From assembly GCF_010994375.1 (NCBI RefSeq), contig NZ_WHMA01000008.1, positions 1 through 64,000 of the forward strand: a DNA stretch of 64,000 nt. The letters run 5' to 3'. Each line of letters starts with the position of its first letter. The first letter of the stretch is position 1. Source of the DNA: Halomonas sp. NO4. GTDB lineage: Bacteria; Pseudomonadota; Gammaproteobacteria; Pseudomonadales; Halomonadaceae. The notes under the pieces are model-generated. The model worked only from the letters and a program-made list of their open reading frames with translations, was not told where the DNA came from and ran no database searches. Below, piece after piece: positions 1 through 8,000 of this stretch. The position numbers and the translations under genes were made by a program.

Positions 1-926
1 CCGGCCCGCTCGAGCCCGGCGCACAGGGCCGGGTGGCGCGCCGCCAGCGCCGCCTCGTGCTCGGCCGCCGGCCCCGTGGCGAGGCTCTCGCCGCTGCCCC
101 ACAGCACCCCGCCGGGATGCAGGTCGAGGCGTGCCGCGCGCTCGACCAGGCTGTCGTCGAGCGCGGCCACGGCAAACTGGCTCGCGGTGCCGTCGAGCAT
201 GGCGACATCGCCCGGCAGCAGACGGTTCCAGCTGCCCTCCCCCAGACGGCTCGCCAGCAGCTCGTTGAACAGAAAGCTGCGCGCCGTGGAGAGCAGCATG
301 CCGTGGCGGTCGTCGCGCTTGCGCCAGCCTCGTGCCAGCAGCGCCGCCGCCCGCGCCAGGTTGCGCCCCTCGGCACCGAAACGCTGCGGGCCGAAGGCAT
401 TGGGTACCCCCTGCTCACGCAGCCGCGCCCAGCGCGCCTCGAGCTGGATATCTTCGACCGCCGCCCCGCTCACCACCAGGGCAAAGCGATTGGCGCGGTG
501 CACCCCGCGCTTGAGCTTGCGCGGGTGGCGCGCCTGGGCCAGCACGCGGATGCCGCGGCCCGCCAGCGTCTCGACGAGCCCCTCGGGCGCCTCGCGCCCC
601 GGCAACTGCACGGAGAGCCACTGGCGGGTCACGGCGAAGCGGTCCTTCATGCCCGAGTAGCCGATGGCACGAGCCATCACGCCACAGGCGCGGGCCAATT
701 CGCGCACCGCGTCGAGGGTGGCGAGCTCCCGCGTCTCGACCCACAGCCAGAGGTGCTCGCCCTCGCCTTCCGGGGCGAAGTCGAGGCACTCCTCGACCAC
801 GAAATCCTCGGGACTGGCGCGATAGTCGCCGGGTGGCGGCGGCCCGAACTCGGCATCCAACGCACGGGGCCAGGCCGGTGGCCAGGCCTGAGCCATGTCG
901 AACGTCACGTGGCGCGTCTCGCTCAC
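1..926 (-). CDS. truD: tRNA pseudouridine(13) synthase TruD, 3' end cut by window edge
   Basis: Isomerises U13 of tRNA-Glu to pseudouridine. About 308 codons are visible. The characteristic TruD motif GYSGMKDR, which carries the catalytic Asp, lies near residue 90, and a [10 protein letters not shown] segment follows near residue 165. The family is about 340-350 residues, so roughly 40 C-terminal residues lie beyond the left edge. The GTG start at 926 overlaps the ispF stop (GTGA overlap), implying translational coupling; an in-frame ATG at 896 is the alternative start. It is the last visible gene of the ftsB-ispD-ispF-truD block, a conserved gammaproteobacterial order. Confidence 0.93.
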   Translation of the reverse strand, partial: MSETRHVTFDMAQAWPPAWPRALDAEFGPPPPGDYRASPEDFVVEECLDFAPEGEGEHLWLWVETRELATLDAVRELARACGVMARAIGYSGMKDRFAVTRQWLSVQLPGREAPEGLVETLAGRGIRVLAQARHPRKLKRGVHRANRFALVVSGAAVEDIQLEARWARLREQGVPNAFGPQRFGAEGRNLARAAALLARGWRKRDDRHGMLLSTARSFLFNELLASRLGEGSWNRLLPGDVAMLDGTASQFAVAALDDSLVERAARLDLHPGGVLWGSGESLATGPAAEHEAALAARHPALCAGLERA

Positions 927-1429
927 CGGCCACCCTCCGCTGCCCCGGAGGCAGCGTAGCGTTCCAGCAGCACCACCGCCTCGGCGGCGATGCCCTCGCC
1001 ACGGCCGGTGAAGCCCAGCCGCTCGCTGGTCGTCGCCTTGACGTTGACGGCAGCGCGCGCCACGCCGAGGTCGGCGGCGATGGCCTCGACCATGGCGCCG
1101 ACGTGCGGTGCCAGCTTGGGGGCCTGGGCAATCACGGTGGCATCCAGGTTACCCACGCGGTAGCCGGCATCAACAACCAGCGCCACTACCCGGCGCAGCA
1201 GCTCACGGCTGTCAGCCCCGGCCCAGGCCTGGTCGGTATCGGGGAAATGGCGGCCGATATCTCCCAGCGCCACGGCGCCCAGCAGGGCGTCGCAGACCGC
1301 GTGGAGCAGCACGTCGCCGTCGGAGTGAGCGACGAAGCCCTGCGCGAAGGGGATGGCAACGCCGCCGATCATCAGGTGGTCGCCCTCGCCGAAGCGGTGC
1401 ACGTCGAAGCCGTGACCGATACGCATCAT
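923..1429 (-). CDS. ispF: 2-C-methyl-D-erythritol 2,4-cyclodiphosphate synthase
   Basis: Fifth enzyme of the MEP isoprenoid pathway: converts CDP-ME 2-phosphate to MEcPP and releases CMP; cytoplasmic trimer. The N-terminus [12 protein letters not shown] supplies the Asp/His metal ligands (Asp9, His11), and [10 protein letters not shown] (residues 35-44) gives the third ligand, His43. At 168 residues it is slightly longer than the usual ~160, with an Ala/Gly-rich C-terminal tail. Only one base separates it from the ispD stop, and its own stop overlaps the truD start. Two adjacent ATGs (1429, 1426) are possible starts. Confidence 0.97.
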   Translation of the reverse strand: MMRIGHGFDVHRFGEGDHLMIGGVAIPFAQGFVAHSDGDVLLHAVCDALLGAVALGDIGRHFPDTDQAWAGADSRELLRRVVALVVDAGYRVGNLDATVIAQAPKLAPHVGAMVEAIAADLGVARAAVNVKATTSERLGFTGRGEGIAAEAVVLLERYAASGAAEGGR

Positions 1430-1430
1430 C

Positions 1431-2165
1431 TCAGGGTGCCTCCCGGGTCATGCTGTCCCCGAGTGACGGCTCGGCCTGCTGGGCGGCGAAAATCCGCTCG
1501 GCGAGCGCCAGGTCCTCGGGATGGGTGATCTTGAGGTTGTCGCGTCGCCCCGCCACCAGGCAGGGCGAGAAACCCAGCGCCTCCACGGCCGAGGCCTCGT
1601 CGGTGACGCTGTTGCGGCTGTCGCGCGCGGCTTCCAGCGCCCGGCGTAGCAGGCCGTAACGGAAGCCTTGCGGTGTCAGCGCATGCCACAGGCCGTCGCG
1701 CGGCTCGGTGACCGCTACCCGGCCGGTGCCATCGTCGCGCTTCATGGTGTCGGCCACCGGGGCGGCAAGCAGCCCGCCCACCGGTTCGTCGGCAAGCCGG
1801 TCGAACAGCCGGCGCAGGTCCGCCACGCTGACGCAGGGTCGGGCGACATCGTGCACCAGCACCAGGTCCTCATCCGCCGCGGTGTCGGCAATGGCCGCCA
1901 GCGCGTTGGCCACGGAGTCGGCACGTTCAGCACCGCCGGGCACCCGGCGCCAGCAGGCGAAGGGCACCCAGGCGGCATCGAAGTACTCGTCGTCCGGATC
2001 GAGACAGAGGCACAACCTGGCCATCGGAAACGCGGCATGCAGTCGTGCCAGGGTGTGGGCCATCACCGGCTGGCCGGCCAGATCGAGGTACTGTTTGGGA
2101 CGCTCGGCACCCATGCGCCGCCCACGTCCCGCCGCGGGCACCACCAGCCACAGCCTCTCACTCAT
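1431..2165 (-). CDS. ispD: 2-C-methyl-D-erythritol 4-phosphate cytidylyltransferase
   Basis: Third MEP-pathway enzyme: transfers CMP from CTP to MEP to give CDP-ME. The nucleotide-binding signature [20 protein letters not shown] occupies residues 10-29, GGAERADSV lies at 77-85, and the metal-binding VHDVARP at 104-110. The length of 244 residues is normal. Its start overlaps the end of ftsB by 8 bases, and it is followed one base after its stop by ispF, so these are certainly co-transcribed. The C-terminal ~15 residues after AERIFAAQQ are unconserved. Confidence 0.97.
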   Translation of the reverse strand: MSERLWLVVPAAGRGRRMGAERPKQYLDLAGQPVMAHTLARLHAAFPMARLCLCLDPDDEYFDAAWVPFACWRRVPGGAERADSVANALAAIADTAADEDLVLVHDVARPCVSVADLRRLFDRLADEPVGGLLAAPVADTMKRDDGTGRVAVTEPRDGLWHALTPQGFRYGLLRRALEAARDSRNSVTDEASAVEALGFSPCLVAGRRDNLKITHPEDLALAERIFAAQQAEPSLGDSMTREAP

Positions 2166-2520
2166 CGACGGCTCCCGAGGCTCGCGGCGCCGGTTCCATC
2201 ACGGCATTGGCGTGGCCTGCCAGGCTATCGCTCACCACGGCAACACCGGGCACCCAGTAGAAGCGCTCATCGCTACGCACCATGCCGATGTCGCTGCGGG
2301 CGCGCTCCTCGATGGCATCGAGCCCGGTCTTGAGGTCCAGCACCTCGGCGGCCAGCCGCGCATTGCGGTCGCGCAGCGGCTGATTGGCGGCGTCCAGCGT
2401 CTCGACGCGCTCGCGGATCTGGCCCAGCTCGCGAACGCCGCCGTCACCGAACCACAGCCGGTACTGCAGCAGCGCGAGCAGCAGGAGCAGCGCCATGGCC
2501 AACCACTTGAGCATCGACAC
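2158..2520 (-). CDS. ftsB: Cell division protein FtsB (DivIC-like)
   Basis: Bitopic divisome protein that bridges FtsL and FtsQ and helps activate septal peptidoglycan synthesis. One transmembrane helix is seen at about residues 5-20 (LAMALLLLLALLQYRLWFG). A heptad-like coiled coil follows (about 30-70), and then the family-typical ERARSDIGMVRSDERFYWV segment. At 120 residues it is a little longer than the ~100 usual, because of an Ala-rich tail overlapping ispD. Start at 2520, with a second ATG at 2514. In many gammaproteobacteria eno lies directly upstream; here the amyloid locus does. Confidence 0.93.
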   Translation of the reverse strand: MSMLKWLAMALLLLLALLQYRLWFGDGGVRELGQIRERVETLDAANQPLRDRNARLAAEVLDLKTGLDAIEERARSDIGMVRSDERFYWVPGVAVVSDSLAGHANAVMEPAPRASGAVDE

Positions 2521-2687
2521 CTTCCGTCATGACCTCAGGATGGCGGGCATTATGCCACTGAGGCCCATGCCGGGGCGAGGCAGTCGCGATAAAACGCCAG
2601 CACCTCTCCCCGTACCTATCGCGAAAGCAAAGACCGGGTTGAACAAGCCATAGCGCGCCCCAGGCTGGAACTGCCCCAACCGAACGT

Positions 2688-2715
2688 CAACGGGCCGCAT
2701 TGCAGCGGCCCGTTG
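2688..2715 (-). terminator. Hairpin terminator candidate after fapF
   Basis: A perfect 11-bp inverted repeat (CAACGGGCCGC / GCGGCCCGTTG) with a 6-nt loop lies 20 bases past the fapF stop. It would end the fap cassette 2 transcript before ftsB. The T-run on the minus side is weak, so it may work less well than the two terminators at 8712 and 12979. Confidence 0.6.
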
Positions 2716-2735
2716 TTTGTGCCCCGGGGGCAGGG

Positions 2736-3812
2736 TCAGAACTGCAAAGGCATGCGGAAGGTCAGGCTGATATCCGAGGCATCGTCGGTGAGCCCCACAC
2801 CCAAGCTCGTAACAATAGAGGTGCTGTCGCTCAGGGCATAGGTACCACCCAGGCTCAGCACGCCCACATTGGCATCGCTGCCAACGACTTTTCTAGTAAC
2901 GCCACCGCGAGTTGTTTCCGACTGCTGGATATATTCATGAGAGTAGGATAGCGACAGGCTGAAACTCTCATTCAGGGCAAAGGCGGTCCCAAACCCGGCG
3001 CGAATGGTATCACCCAGCTTTACATCACCAGGCTGATCACCATCAGAAGCGGATATATCGTCGAAACTTTCTTCAAAGTTGTAGGTATATCCCAAGTTGG
3101 CGAAGACGATCGCCGGATCCAGGGTCTTGAGAAACGAAACGCCCGTATTAACACCCCAGACACCGTTCCCGGTCGGAAGCTCGTCTGGAACATTGAGATT
3201 TTCATTTGATCCGGGCACTGAACGCAGGGCAATGCCATAAGGATCTGTTCCTGTTGGCGCTCTTATTCCAAAGTTCCAGACCAGATCCGGCCGCTCTGCT
3301 GTTTCCGGCAAGAGTCGATAGGAAAGTGAAAGACTGATATCACCTATGCCTGCCTCATCCACAGATGACTCAATATTGGCCTCGGTAGACCCACCCGCTC
3401 CTATCGATTGATAGGTACTGCTGCGGTAGACAAAGGGCAGATTTACCCCAACCTCTATCCGATCAGTTATCCCATAGCGAGTATTGAAATCGAAGGTGGT
3501 GATATGACTTTCTACTGAGTCCAGATTAATCTCGCCCAGAAAGATGGCATCAAGCGCCAAGAAACCTCGCAAAGCCAGCTGCGAGCGATCCGAGTAGGAG
3601 TAGTTGATCCCCGGCTCGATGGTCAACCGATCGGAAAAGAGCGCATGCTCTTCGCGAAAGACATTCTCGACGCTCTGGCTGGGACGCGCTTCGCGAACCA
3701 CCTCGCCTTCTTCTCCGGCCCTCTCGCCGGTGGTCTGTGCCTGGACTGACGATACCCCGCCAAGGGTTGCCGCCGCGATGGAAATGTACAAGAGCGATAC
3801 TTTATCCCGCAT
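2736..3812 (-). CDS. fapF: FapF-like outer-membrane beta-barrel secretion pore
   Basis: Predicted outer-membrane porin that exports amyloid subunits in Fap systems. The ATG at 3812 follows a GAGG ribosome site and begins a signal peptide (to about residue 25, VSSVQAQ). A short ~45-residue N-terminal region is followed by alternating amphipathic strands (RLTIEPGINYSYSDRSQL, TDRIEVGVNLPFVYRSS), ending in a typical barrel C-terminus (SLTFRMPLQF, terminal Phe). Length is 359 residues. Pseudomonas FapF has a longer N-terminal helical plug, which is reduced here. It is present once, behind cassette 2 only, so both cassettes probably share it. The DNA is visibly less GC-rich than the housekeeping neighbours. 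Confidence 0.78.
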   Translation of the reverse strand: MRDKVSLLYISIAAATLGGVSSVQAQTTGERAGEEGEVVREARPSQSVENVFREEHALFSDRLTIEPGINYSYSDRSQLALRGFLALDAIFLGEINLDSVESHITTFDFNTRYGITDRIEVGVNLPFVYRSSTYQSIGAGGSTEANIESSVDEAGIGDISLSLSYRLLPETAERPDLVWNFGIRAPTGTDPYGIALRSVPGSNENLNVPDELPTGNGVWGVNTGVSFLKTLDPAIVFANLGYTYNFEESFDDISASDGDQPGDVKLGDTIRAGFGTAFALNESFSLSLSYSHEYIQQSETTRGGVTRKVVGSDANVGVLSLGGTYALSDSTSIVTSLGVGLTDDASDISLTFRMPLQF

Positions 3813-3873
3813 GAATGACCTCGTTTTGTCCACACGATATTCCTTGTGCCAGCGGCACCCTCGACAATCAGCA

Positions 3874-3903
3874 TCAAGCCGTGTCATAGCTGACACGGCT
3901 TGA
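3874..3903 (-). repeat. 13-bp perfect inverted repeat between fapE2 and fapF
   Basis: TCAAGCCGTGTCA and its exact reverse complement flank a 4-nt centre in the 154-bp fapE2-fapF spacer. With no T-run following, it is more likely an mRNA hairpin (processing or attenuation point before the pore gene) or a protein-binding dyad (GTGTCA-N4-TGACAC) than a terminator. Confidence 0.6.
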
Positions 3904-3966
3904 GGATTCAAGCGTCATCAAACCCTAGGGGAGTGTAGACCAGCACGGCGTTGATGCGTAAGTGGA

Positions 3967-4761
3967 TCAGCGCCTGAGTTGCCGCACCGACTCAACGGCG
4001 CTGCGCATGCCGGGCACATCGCCATTGGCGCCGCGCTGTCCCATATAGAGCTGTAGCCGCGTCAGGTTACGCACCTGCTGCAGGTCGCTGGTCAGCTGGA
4101 TCGACTGACGCAGCCCCTGGCTCGGCACGATGGCCTGCTTGGCGCTACCCATCCCCGGTACATCGAGGGACACGTCCATCCCTTGCGGCCCGTGGCTGAC
4201 CGACACCCGCGTGCCAGACGGCAGGCGCCGTTCGAGATCGTCACGATTGGTGCTACCCCCCCCCTGGTAAGCTGATGCATCGAGGACGTCGATCTGCAAA
4301 TCATTAGCAGCAGTATTGAAATCCCCAGCTGCCTGGATGGTCTGAACCACGCCGCGGGCATTGCCGGTACCGGCATCGATCACGGTAGCACCATTGCCTT
4401 GCCGGATGCTGGAAGCCAACTCCTCGCTCGAGAACGTGGTGATTCGAGGCTCGAATGTCACCTTGGGGATGCTCCCTCTAATGTCACCCACCAGGTTCCC
4501 TTGCGCTATCAGATGCTCACCGTGAGAGGTGCGCCACTCACTGGTCACCTGCACACCGAAGAACATCAGTTTTCCCTTGTCAACGAACCGACCGCGCTGT
4601 TGGCCAAGTTCCGAATCACTGAGTTCGCGGCCCGATTGGAAATCCGAAAAGTCCGATACGGCGGCATGCACCGCCGGCGCGGTGAGGCTCATCACTCCAG
4701 CAGCCATCAGCGATGTCACGCTCACCTTTCTGCAGCTCTGTTTCCACCCTTGCTTGAACAT
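3967..4761 (-). CDS. fapE: FapE-like secreted amyloid accessory protein (cassette 2)
   Basis: Probable exported component of the Fap fibre system. The start is placed at the ATG at 4761 (MFKQGWKQ) because GAGGG lies 9 nt upstream; the ATG at 4767 is too close to it. The N-terminal signal peptide runs to about residue 34 (VHAA). A conserved stretch RELSDSELGQQRGRFVDKG follows at 45-63. The remainder has no cysteine, unlike Pseudomonas Fap subunits with C-terminal Cys pairs. It is closely similar throughout to the cassette 1 copy at 8878-9672. It lies between fapD2 and fapF, the position of fapE in fapABCDEF. The biochemical role is not established. Confidence 0.65.
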   Translation of the reverse strand: MFKQGWKQSCRKVSVTSLMAAGVMSLTAPAVHAAVSDFSDFQSGRELSDSELGQQRGRFVDKGKLMFFGVQVTSEWRTSHGEHLIAQGNLVGDIRGSIPKVTFEPRITTFSSEELASSIRQGNGATVIDAGTGNARGVVQTIQAAGDFNTAANDLQIDVLDASAYQGGGSTNRDDLERRLPSGTRVSVSHGPQGMDVSLDVPGMGSAKQAIVPSQGLRQSIQLTSDLQQVRNLTRLQLYMGQRGANGDVPGMRSAVESVRQLRR

Positions 4762-4806
4762 GGTCATTGCCCTCTGGTCGGCTGGCCATTCTGCTGCGCA
4801 TTGGCG

Positions 4807-5511
4807 TCAGAAGAGCTCGGCGTGCCGAAATCCGAAATCGAGCAGTTTCTGTTGAGGTACCGGCGCAAAGACATCCCGCATGCGATGCGCCGTCAGCGGC
4901 TGCCGTGGATCGAGCAGCACGGTGCTGCGATCGAATCCGTCACCGACGACGGCAAAGATGATGTTGTTCCAGGCTTCCATGAAGTCGTCGCGATCCATCA
5001 CCCGGTTACCCAGCGCCGGGTCGCCGACATAGACCCGATCACCACTGGCCTTCTTCATGACCACAAAGTGCTTGTAGCCATCGAGGTCCAGCAGCACGAT
5101 GACGGGGATCGATACCTCGTCAAGGGTAGCCGGCGTCACCTCATACCCGCGGCCACGGTATCCCAGCCTCTCCACGTAGTTCTTGAGATCCAGCAGCGAG
5201 AACCCCTGCTGGCGAACCAGCTCGGGATCAGACACTTCAAGCATGCCGGCCAGGACACTTTCCTCCGTCACCGAAGGCAACTGGTAGGCATACTTGAGAA
5301 TGGTTGCCAGAGAAGCCGCTCCACAGGAAAAATCCGTGCGCTGCTCGACGAGGTTCTCGTATCGGCGCTCACGGATTGACTGAACATCCTTCTTGATCAC
5401 GGTTCCCGGCATGACATTACCCAGGCTGACACTGGCAGCCTGAGCATCGAAAATTATCAAGGAGAGCCCTATTACCATCCACGGTAGCCAGTGACGATAA
5501 GGTGGCTTCAT
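4807..5511 (-). CDS. fapD: FapD-like periplasmic C39-family cysteine peptidase (cassette 2)
   Basis: Papain-like C39 peptidase domain with an N-terminal signal peptide (to about residue 26, FDAQAA), hence periplasmic and not fused to an ABC transporter. The catalytic set is visible: Gln57 (oxyanion), Cys63 in TDFSCGAASLA, His148 in GYKHFVV, Asp164 in YVGDPALG. In Pseudomonas, FapD is needed for amyloid export and is thought to process fibre components. At 234 residues it is nearly identical in layout to the cassette 1 copy. The spacer to fapC2 carries a conserved hairpin. Confidence 0.85.
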   Translation of the reverse strand: MKPPYRHWLPWMVIGLSLIIFDAQAASVSLGNVMPGTVIKKDVQSIRERRYENLVEQRTDFSCGAASLATILKYAYQLPSVTEESVLAGMLEVSDPELVRQQGFSLLDLKNYVERLGYRGRGYEVTPATLDEVSIPVIVLLDLDGYKHFVVMKKASGDRVYVGDPALGNRVMDRDDFMEAWNNIIFAVVGDGFDRSTVLLDPRQPLTAHRMRDVFAPVPQQKLLDFGFRHAELF

Positions 5512-5558
5512 GACTTACTCCTTGGCCAATATGCAAGAAACAGCCTTGGCTTGAAACA

Positions 5559-5582
5559 CCCGGCCTGCAGAAGCAGGCCGGG
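5559..5582 (-). other. Conserved fapC-fapD intercistronic hairpin (cassette 2)
   Basis: A perfect 10-bp stem (CCCGGCCTGC / GCAGGCCGGG) with a 4-nt loop sits between the fapC2 stop and the fapD2 start. On the transcript the loop reads UUCU. The same stem occurs at the same place in cassette 1 (10463-10486). It probably protects the abundant subunit mRNA or partly terminates transcription before fapD. Confidence 0.7.
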
Positions 5583-5623
5583 AATTCAATGAGACATCGT
5601 ATTGATATCTCGACGATCCACTA

Positions 5624-6745
5624 TCACTCGCCACCACCATTACCACCACCGTTGCCACCACCTGAAGCGGAAGCAATGGCCAGGGAGTTACGCTGCAGAT
5701 TGTTGGAACCGGCCGCCACGTTGACGCCGATATTGCCACTGGCGCCGCGCAGGGAGTTACCGCCTAGGCTGGCATCGTTGCTGTGGAATTCATAAACCAC
5801 GACATGAGCCGGCATTTCACCGCTGATGGTCCCTTCCAAGGTAGTATCGCCGGCCGCCATGAAGGCCAGTGCCCCGCCATCTCCATTCAGATCACTACCT
5901 CCCTGGGTAGCGGTATCCAGATCAAAGTGGCCGGTTGAGGTACCGCCAGTATGGCTGGAGCCTGACCACATATCAGGATAAACGTTGCCGATCTGGTCCA
6001 TAGCTAGACCACTAGCATCGATGTTGAATGATGCATCGACTGCGCGGGACTGTACCTCATTACGGCTATGCAGCGCATTGTTGGTGTAATTGTTGTATGC
6101 GGTCTGCACACCGCCGGTGGTCGCATCGGCAGACCCGCTAGAGGTATTGGCGGAAGCTGCCAGCGAGTTCTGCTGTGCGTTGCCAACCCCAGCTGCGGCA
6201 TTGACACCAATATTGCCGGTGGCATTTTGCAGTGAATTACCTCCAAGGCGAGCACTGTTCGGACTACCATAGTTGGCAACAATGTTATTAGAGGATGATT
6301 GGGCCGAGAAGGCAGCAGCCTGGCCAAAGACCTCTTCAGCATCTGATGCAGAGAGCGCGGCATCGTTGGCCTGGCTGTTGTTGTCACCGGCTGCCACGTT
6401 GACACCCACATTGCCAGAAGAGCCGCGCAGGGAATTACCACCTAAGGATGCATTGTTCTCAGATGCATTATTTTCCACTGAATTATAGTTATTAAGCTGC
6501 TTACTATCGACAGTCGCACCGGAATAGTTATCCGCGAAATCGACCGTAAATACAGCAGTATAAAAATTCTTGTACGTATCTGAATCGTGAGTCACCTCCA
6601 CATCGATCTTGTTATCAAACTTCGAATCAATGTAGCTGTCGGTATCAAACGTGTTGTTTCCGCCTCGGACTTCAGCCAGCGCGTAGGGCGCTGCCATCAG
6701 TGCAGCGATTGCGATTGCCAGCGGAGCTTTATGGAACGTTTTCAT
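5624..6745 (-). CDS. fapC: FapC-like major amyloid fibre subunit (cassette 2)
   Basis: Predicted secreted amyloid fibre protein of 373 residues. The signal peptide ends about residue 24 (APYALA). Three imperfect repeats at about 99-134, 165-200 and 324-359 share the form LGGNSL-x4-GN(I/V)GVN-x-AAG-x2-N-x-Q-x-N, the Fap repeat pattern. Two linkers separate them; the second (about 200-323) is long and acidic/Gly-rich. The tail is GGGNGGGNGGGE. The protein contains no cysteine at all, whereas Pseudomonas FapC ends in a Cys pair. AGGAG lies before the ATG. Codon use is more AT-rich than neighbouring housekeeping genes. Confidence 0.82.
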   Translation of the reverse strand: MKTFHKAPLAIAIAALMAAPYALAEVRGGNNTFDTDSYIDSKFDNKIDVEVTHDSDTYKNFYTAVFTVDFADNYSGATVDSKQLNNYNSVENNASENNASLGGNSLRGSSGNVGVNVAAGDNNSQANDAALSASDAEEVFGQAAAFSAQSSSNNIVANYGSPNSARLGGNSLQNATGNIGVNAAAGVGNAQQNSLAASANTSSGSADATTGGVQTAYNNYTNNALHSRNEVQSRAVDASFNIDASGLAMDQIGNVYPDMWSGSSHTGGTSTGHFDLDTATQGGSDLNGDGGALAFMAAGDTTLEGTISGEMPAHVVVYEFHSNDASLGGNSLRGASGNIGVNVAAGSNNLQRNSLAIASASGGGNGGGNGGGE

Positions 6746-6799
6746 GATCTTTCTCCTGAATGAACCGAAATGTTCTCTTACTGCTGATTTGCGATCACG

Positions 6800-7468
6800 C
6801 TACTGCCCCAGCGCCATATTCAAACGGAAGCTGTTGCTGGTAGCGTTCCCCGTGCCGGCTGACTGGTTGACCTGGATGACACCCCGGGACCCCTCGAAGG
6901 TCGTGCTATCGATCTCGACCTTGTTCTGGTTTGCTCCCGGACTGCCATCGGCACCGCTCAGCCCCTGCTGATCGGCCATCACCTGCTGCAACATGGTGTC
7001 GTTGAGGTTGCTGGCCGATATGCCCAGAGCCACACTGAAGGTGTTGCTCTGCACATTCCCTTGGCCCGCCGCCTGGTTGATCGACATCCAACCTTCGGAC
7101 TGTCGAAAGGCGCGGTCCTGAATCTTGACGCTATCTCTCTGGTTGGCGAGCTTCTCGCCGATTACCGCCTGCTGAAAAAGCGAGTTGGCGGCACTGGCGA
7201 CATTGCCGATAGCAATACCGCCGCTATTGCTTTGTAAATTACCGTCCCCGGCAGCCATGTTCGTAGTGCTGACACCACTGATCAGGCTCAATGCACTTCC
7301 CCCCAGGACCGTACTGTTGCGAACGCCCATCGAATCCTGGGCGATTGTGGAATGCACACCGGCCACTAACAGACAGCCACCGATCAGCGTGGCGAGGCAT
7401 GTTCTCCGAGCATGATTTCTGTCGATCATGCTGCTGACCACCTGTTGTTTTCTGTACATTGCCATCAT
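6800..7468 (-). CDS. fapB: FapB-like minor/nucleator amyloid subunit (cassette 2)
   Basis: Secreted protein of 222 residues with three repeats near 54-90, 118-152 and 188-222. Their cores read NMAAGDGNLQSN, NQAAGQGNVQSN and NQSAGTGNATSN, the same (N-x-AAG-x-GN-x-Q-x-N) pattern as FapC with shorter linkers. This matches a FapB-type subunit. The first ATG (7468) overlaps the stop of the upstream gene by one base (TAATG); a later ATG (7429), preceded by AGGTGG, would give a shorter signal peptide. Cysteines occur only in the signal region. Confidence 0.75.
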   Translation of the reverse strand: MMAMYRKQQVVSSMIDRNHARRTCLATLIGGCLLVAGVHSTIAQDSMGVRNSTVLGGSALSLISGVSTTNMAAGDGNLQSNSGGIAIGNVASAANSLFQQAVIGEKLANQRDSVKIQDRAFRQSEGWMSINQAAGQGNVQSNTFSVALGISASNLNDTMLQQVMADQQGLSGADGSPGANQNKVEIDSTTFEGSRGVIQVNQSAGTGNATSNSFRLNMALGQ

Positions 7469-7998
7469 TATTTTTGCCCCGTGAGTGGTGAAAGCGCATT
7501 ACCAATGGTCCCGGATATGCCGGAGGTAACAGCGCCGACACTTCCCCCTGCGTTACCGCCGCCTACACTGCCACTTACCGCTCGGCTGACGCTGCTGCCA
7601 TTGGACATGGCTCCACGAGAGACAGCCCTTTCCGTTCCTAGCATGCTGTGCAAGCTGCCGATGGGGCCTTGCACACTGCTGCGAATGCCCGAAGCGCGAT
7701 CATCACTCAAGGCGATGGCCTGGATACCGAGCACATTCTGCCGTTCTGCCAGGCCTCCGTTTCGTGCATTGACTTTGGATACGATAGGGCCGGAGTGACG
7801 ATCGACTTGGCCTGCCGGAACCGCTTCCACGCGACGCAGAATGACCACATCCCCGGGCTCGACTCCTGGTCTGAGCCGATGGTTCTCATCGGCCTCGGCG
7901 TAGCTGGCGATGGTGGCGACGCCCATCATCAGGACCGAACACAGCGCTGCTCGTGTCATCAGGGCTTTTCGGCCTTGTCCAATACGCACCCTGTTCAT
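7468..7998 (-). CDS. Unknown secreted protein encoded between fapA2 and fapB2
   Basis: I do not recognise this family. The 176-residue product has a signal peptide (to about residue 36, ASYAEA). A basic/hydrophobic segment PGDVVILRRVEAVPAG lies at 48-63, an Asn/Ala/Gly-containing middle at about 75-100, and a Gly/Ser-rich low-complexity tail at about 128-168. It lacks the AAG-x-GN repeat of FapB/C and the ELxxxRGR motif of FapA/E. It sits 2 bases after the fapA2 stop and overlaps the fapB2 start by one base, so it is part of the operon. Cassette 1 has no counterpart: there fapA1 and fapB1 are 2 bases apart. Perhaps an extra fibre or export factor. Confidence 0.75.
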   Translation of the reverse strand: MNRVRIGQGRKALMTRAALCSVLMMGVATIASYAEADENHRLRPGVEPGDVVILRRVEAVPAGQVDRHSGPIVSKVNARNGGLAERQNVLGIQAIALSDDRASGIRSSVQGPIGSLHSMLGTERAVSRGAMSNGSSVSRAVSGSVGGGNAGGSVGAVTSGISGTIGNALSPLTGQK

Positions 7999-8000
7999 GG

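Noticed and set aside
2384-2653. Plus-strand ORF opposite ftsB
   Set aside because: Overlaps the antisense of ftsB and its leader, with no coding signal.
3833-3848. TGGCAC on the minus strand upstream of fapF, possible internal sigma-54 promoter
   Set aside because: The -24 box is present but the -12 position reads ATATC rather than TTGCW, so the essential GC is missing.
4399-5379. 326-codon plus-strand ORF opposite fapE2/fapD2
   Set aside because: Antisense to two well-supported genes; a comparable frame appears opposite the cassette 1 copies simply because the sense genes are conserved.
4807-5511. C39 peptidase as part of a bacteriocin (class II/lantibiotic) export system
   Set aside because: The peptidase is a free periplasmic protein with a signal peptide, not fused to an ABC transporter. 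No GG-leader precursor or immunity gene is nearby, and the neighbours are Fap-repeat proteins and an outer-membrane pore.
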